This document shows, piece after piece, positions 5,467 through 8,037 of a stretch of 8,037 nucleotides of DNA. Below the pieces are notes generated by a model. It ran no database searches and had not been told where the DNA came from. It saw only the letters and a program-made list of their open reading frames with translations. Location of the stretch: positions 1 through 8,037 of the forward strand of contig JAHFBX010000122.1 of assembly GCA_023249815.1 (NCBI GenBank). The letters are read 5' to 3'. The DNA comes from Candidatus Eiseniibacteriota bacterium (lineage in GTDB: Bacteria; Eisenbacteria; RBG-16-71-46). Within the stretch, counting starts at the first letter, position 1, and the number at the start of each line of letters is the position of its first letter. A program made the translations under genes and the position numbers.

Positions 5467-8037
5467 ACGCGTTCCGTGAGCGTTCGGCGGCGGGCGATCG
5501 GCCCTCGACCCGCTTGCGCGTCCGCGCGTGGTCGCTGGCCTCGCTGATCGCGCTGGCCCCGACCTCGGCGTTCGCGCAGACGCCCGTCCCGGTGGTGCCG
5601 AAGGGGCAGCGCAGCGCCATCAGCGCCGAGCGCTCGGGCACGCACGACGCCGCGAACATCCGAACCTTGTTCCACAACTTCGGCATGGTCGGCGACTACC
5701 CGAACAATCCCCAGACCGCAGACCTCTCGATCTTCCACTCCGTCGAGGTGTCGAAGGGCACGGGCATGAACTACAGCGACGGCATCACCCCGTTCGTCTT
5801 GGCGAAGATCCCGCTCCGCACCGTCCCGCCGGACACGGCGTACCTCATGGAGACCGGCTTCCGCGAACGGCAGGCGGAGAGCCCGTACACCGAGCGCATC
5901 ATGCGATTCGAGCCGCGCCCCGGGTACTTCGAGCCCGACCCGTCCATGAACCCCGCCCGCTCGATCGCCATCAGCAGCGATCCTCGCACCTGGCCGCAAT
6001 CGTGGCCGGACCGCCCTCGGGACTGGGACGATCAGTGGAACGGCTACTTCGGCAAGCGTCCGGCGGCCGACCAGGAGAGCTATTGCGTCATGGACGACGA
6101 CTTCTACGACGCGCTCAAGCCGTTCTGGTATCCCGACGATCGCGACACGACCCGGGGCGGCCTTGGGCTCCGCGTCGGCGTGCGCGGCTTCCAGTGGTCG
6201 AACCCGCAGGCCGGCAACGTCATCTTCTGGCACTACGACATCACGAACGAGTCCACGACCGCCTACGACGACAACATCGTGTTCGGCCTCTACATGGACT
6301 CCGGCGTCGGCGGCTCGCTTCTCTCGTGTGACGGCATCTACGAGTCCGACGACGACAACGCGAACTTCGACAAGTCGAGTGGCCTCAACCTGGTCTACAC
6401 GTACGACAATTTCGGTCATGGCCGCGATCTTCGCGGCAACTGCAGCCCGACGGGCTACCTCGGATACGCCTACCTCGAGACGCCGGGCAACCCCTTCAAC
6501 GACATCGACGACGACCAGGATGGCATCAAGAACGAGCGGCGCGACGGCGGGCCCGGCCGCAGGATCGTCGGCCAGCAGGCGATCCTCGATTCGGTGTCCG
6601 CGTACTACGACACCACGTTGTTCGTGGCGGCCTATGGCCCGATCCAGCGGCGGCCCGCGTACCGGGCCGGCGTGTGGTGGACCGGCGACGAGGACCTCGA
6701 CTGGGTCGCCGAGTTCAATGACTTCGGCGCGGACGGCGTCAAGGACACGCAGGATGTGGGCGAAGGCGACGGCGTGCCGACCGCGGGTGAGACGAACTTC
6801 GACCAGACCGATCTCACCGAGTCGGACCAGATCGGACTGACGGGATTCAAGTACAACAAGATCAAGGCCGGACAGGGAAATGGGGGCGGCGACACCGACG
6901 GCGTCCTGTTCTACACCGAGACGCAGGACTGGCCCGAGAGGCTCTATCGCAAGTTCGCGAGTCCCGACTCGGCGGAGCGTCGCTTCGATCCCCCGCTCGT
7001 CAACAACTACAACATCGGATTCCTGTTCGCTTCGGGGCCGTTCAAGCTCAAGCCCGGCCAGACCGAGCGCTTCAGCCTTGCGCTCGCGTACGGCGGCGAC
7101 CTCGACGAGCTGCGCGGCACCGTGCACACCGTGCAGCAGATCTACAATTCGAACTATCAGTTCGCTGTTCCCCCGACACGTCCGATCGTCACGGCCGAGG
7201 CCGGCGACCGGTCGGTGAAGCTTACCTGGGACGACGCGGCTGAGCGCAGTGTGGATCCGGTGTCGAGCGAGGTCGACTTCGAGGGCTACCGGGTCTATCG
7301 AGCGACGGACCCGGATTTCCGCGACGCGCGCATCATCACGAATGGAACGGGGTCGAACGTGATCGGGAATGGACGTCCGATCGCGCAGTTCGACCTCGTG
7401 GACGGACGCAAGGGCTTCACGCGCAAGACGGTGGAGGGCGTGGCCTATCAGCTCGGGAATGACAGCGGCATCCAACATACGTATGAGGACACGGATGTCC
7501 AGAATGGCCAGGAGTACTGGTACGCCGTGTGCGCGTACGACTATGGCTTCGACCCGGGCCCCGAGCTCGACTCGCTCGCCTTCTATCCTTCGGAGAACTC
7601 CTACAGCGTCTCGCGCACGCTGCGCGGAGGCACGAACCTGCCGACGAACGTGGTGCGCGTGCGGCCGAACCCGCGTGTCCCGGGCTTCACACCGGCCCAG
7701 GTCAGCGCGCCGGCCCATGCCGCGGGACGTGGCGTCGGGACCGTCGAGCTCCGGGTCGTGAACTCGACGCAGGTTCCCGCGGGCCACCCGATGGAGATCC
7801 TGTTCACGGCGAACTCGCCCGATGTCGTGCGCGCGGCCGCCTATACTATGCGCGACCTCGCGTCGAACGAGGTGCTGTACAAGACCGGGAACGACCTCAC
7901 CGGCACCGCCCGCGGGCCGATCGGCGCCGGGATCCTCGCGGTCGTCAGCACCCCGGCACAGCTCAAGGTGGATTCCGCCGCGAGCAAGTTCGACGACGGT
8001 TCGCCCACGACCGGGCGGCTCAAGGCGACCTACCAGC
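5463..8037 (+). CDS. Large exported protein of unknown function with Asp-rich loops and FnIII-like domain (5' part)
   Basis: The gene is cut by the right edge; 858 codons are visible. The chosen start is the TTG at 5463, which overlaps the receptor stop (TTGA) and has GGAG 8 bases upstream. A TTG at 5514 would give a shorter, more classical signal peptide but lacks a ribosome binding site. From 5463 the signal peptide has a long basic N-region and is cleaved after residue 38 (SAFA, then QTPVP). Residues about 39-560 match no family I can name. They are rich in Asp, Trp and Tyr, with Cys289/Cys327 as a possible disulfide and three acidic loops: 290-303; 347-358, where DDDQDGIKNE resembles a thrombospondin type 3 or dockerin-like calcium loop; and 420-450, with DFGADG and VGEGDG. 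Residues about 571-715 look like a fibronectin type III domain with an insertion (VKLTWDD, FEGYRVYRATD, GQEYWYAVCAYD). After it come RVRPNPR and a further beta-rich region running to the edge. Likely a surface or periplasmic structural or binding protein working with the receptor. No catalytic motif is recognised. Confidence 0.8.
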   Translation, partial: MNAFRERSAAGDRPSTRLRVRAWSLASLIALAPTSAFAQTPVPVVPKGQRSAISAERSGTHDAANIRTLFHNFGMVGDYPNNPQTADLSIFHSVEVSKGTGMNYSDGITPFVLAKIPLRTVPPDTAYLMETGFRERQAESPYTERIMRFEPRPGYFEPDPSMNPARSIAISSDPRTWPQSWPDRPRDWDDQWNGYFGKRPAADQESYCVMDDDFYDALKPFWYPDDRDTTRGGLGLRVGVRGFQWSNPQAGNVIFWHYDITNESTTAYDDNIVFGLYMDSGVGGSLLSCDGIYESDDDNANFDKSSGLNLVYTYDNFGHGRDLRGNCSPTGYLGYAYLETPGNPFNDIDDDQDGIKNERRDGGPGRRIVGQQAILDSVSAYYDTTLFVAAYGPIQRRPAYRAGVWWTGDEDLDWVAEFNDFGADGVKDTQDVGEGDGVPTAGETNFDQTDLTESDQIGLTGFKYNKIKAGQGNGGGDTDGVLFYTETQDWPERLYRKFASPDSAERRFDPPLVNNYNIGFLFASGPFKLKPGQTERFSLALAYGGDLDELRGTVHTVQQIYNSNYQFAVPPTRPIVTAEAGDRSVKLTWDDAAERSVDPVSSEVDFEGYRVYRATDPDFRDARIITNGTGSNVIGNGRPIAQFDLVDGRKGFTRKTVEGVAYQLGNDSGIQHTYEDTDVQNGQEYWYAVCAYDYGFDPGPELDSLAFYPSENSYSVSRTLRGGTNLPTNVVRVRPNPRVPGFTPAQVSAPAHAAGRGVGTVELRVVNSTQVPAGHPMEILFTANSPDVVRAAAYTMRDLASNEVLYKTGNDLTGTARGPIGAGILAVVSTPAQLKVDSAASKFDDGSPTTGRLKATYQ

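Noticed and set aside
5528..6331. Open + strand frame of 267 codons overlapping the start of the third gene
   Set aside because: No ribosome binding site and an Arg/Pro/His-rich translation. The alternative frame starting at 5463 has a signal peptide and continues coherently to the edge.
5409..7787. Long open frame on the - strand (792 codons) antisense to the third operon gene
   Set aside because: Its translation is dominated by Arg, Val, Ala, Asp and His runs without domains or a signal sequence. This is the usual mirror of a GC-rich + strand gene, whose own frame shows clear motifs.

Overview
The window is GC-rich and densely coded on the + strand. It holds the 3' end of a housekeeping gene, one intergenic regulatory region of 282 bases, and then a tightly packed run of three genes for exported proteins; the last gene runs off the right edge. 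I see no RNA genes, mobile elements or CRISPR arrays. The protein types suggest a high-GC, diderm bacterium of the FCB/Gemmatimonadota-like part of the tree (for example Candidatus Eisenbacteria or a relative). These are a TonB-dependent receptor with an N-terminal carboxypeptidase-regulatory-like domain, a secreted protein ending in a sorting-signal/FlgD-Ig-like module, and a very large secreted protein with Asp-rich loops and an FnIII-like domain. The taxonomic placement is inference from protein style and cannot be proven from this window.

Layout. Bases 1-637 encode the C-terminal part of a class I beta (AroF/KDO8P-type) DAHP synthase, the first enzyme of the shikimate pathway. Bases 638-919 carry no convincing gene. 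They hold a TTGACA hexamer (728-733), a perfect 16-bp palindrome with the form of a LacI/GalR-family operator (748-763), a roughly 155-base leader with two inverted repeats, and a strong Shine-Dalgarno sequence (905-911). Bases 920-2833 encode a secreted protein with two CBM9/DOMON-like domains and a C-terminal sorting-type module. Bases 2830-5466 encode a TonB-dependent outer-membrane receptor. Bases 5463-8037 encode the first 858 residues of a large exported protein of unknown function.

The three genes overlap by 4 bases at each junction (GTGA, then TTGA), so they are almost certainly one translationally coupled operon. Working model (inference): a sugar-responsive LacI-type repressor controls an operon in which a secreted carbohydrate-binding-like protein, an outer-membrane TonB-dependent transporter and a large calcium-binding-type surface protein act together on an extracellular glycan. 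It would resemble a Sus system but without a recognisable SusD. No enzyme is visible in the window, so the substrate cannot be named.
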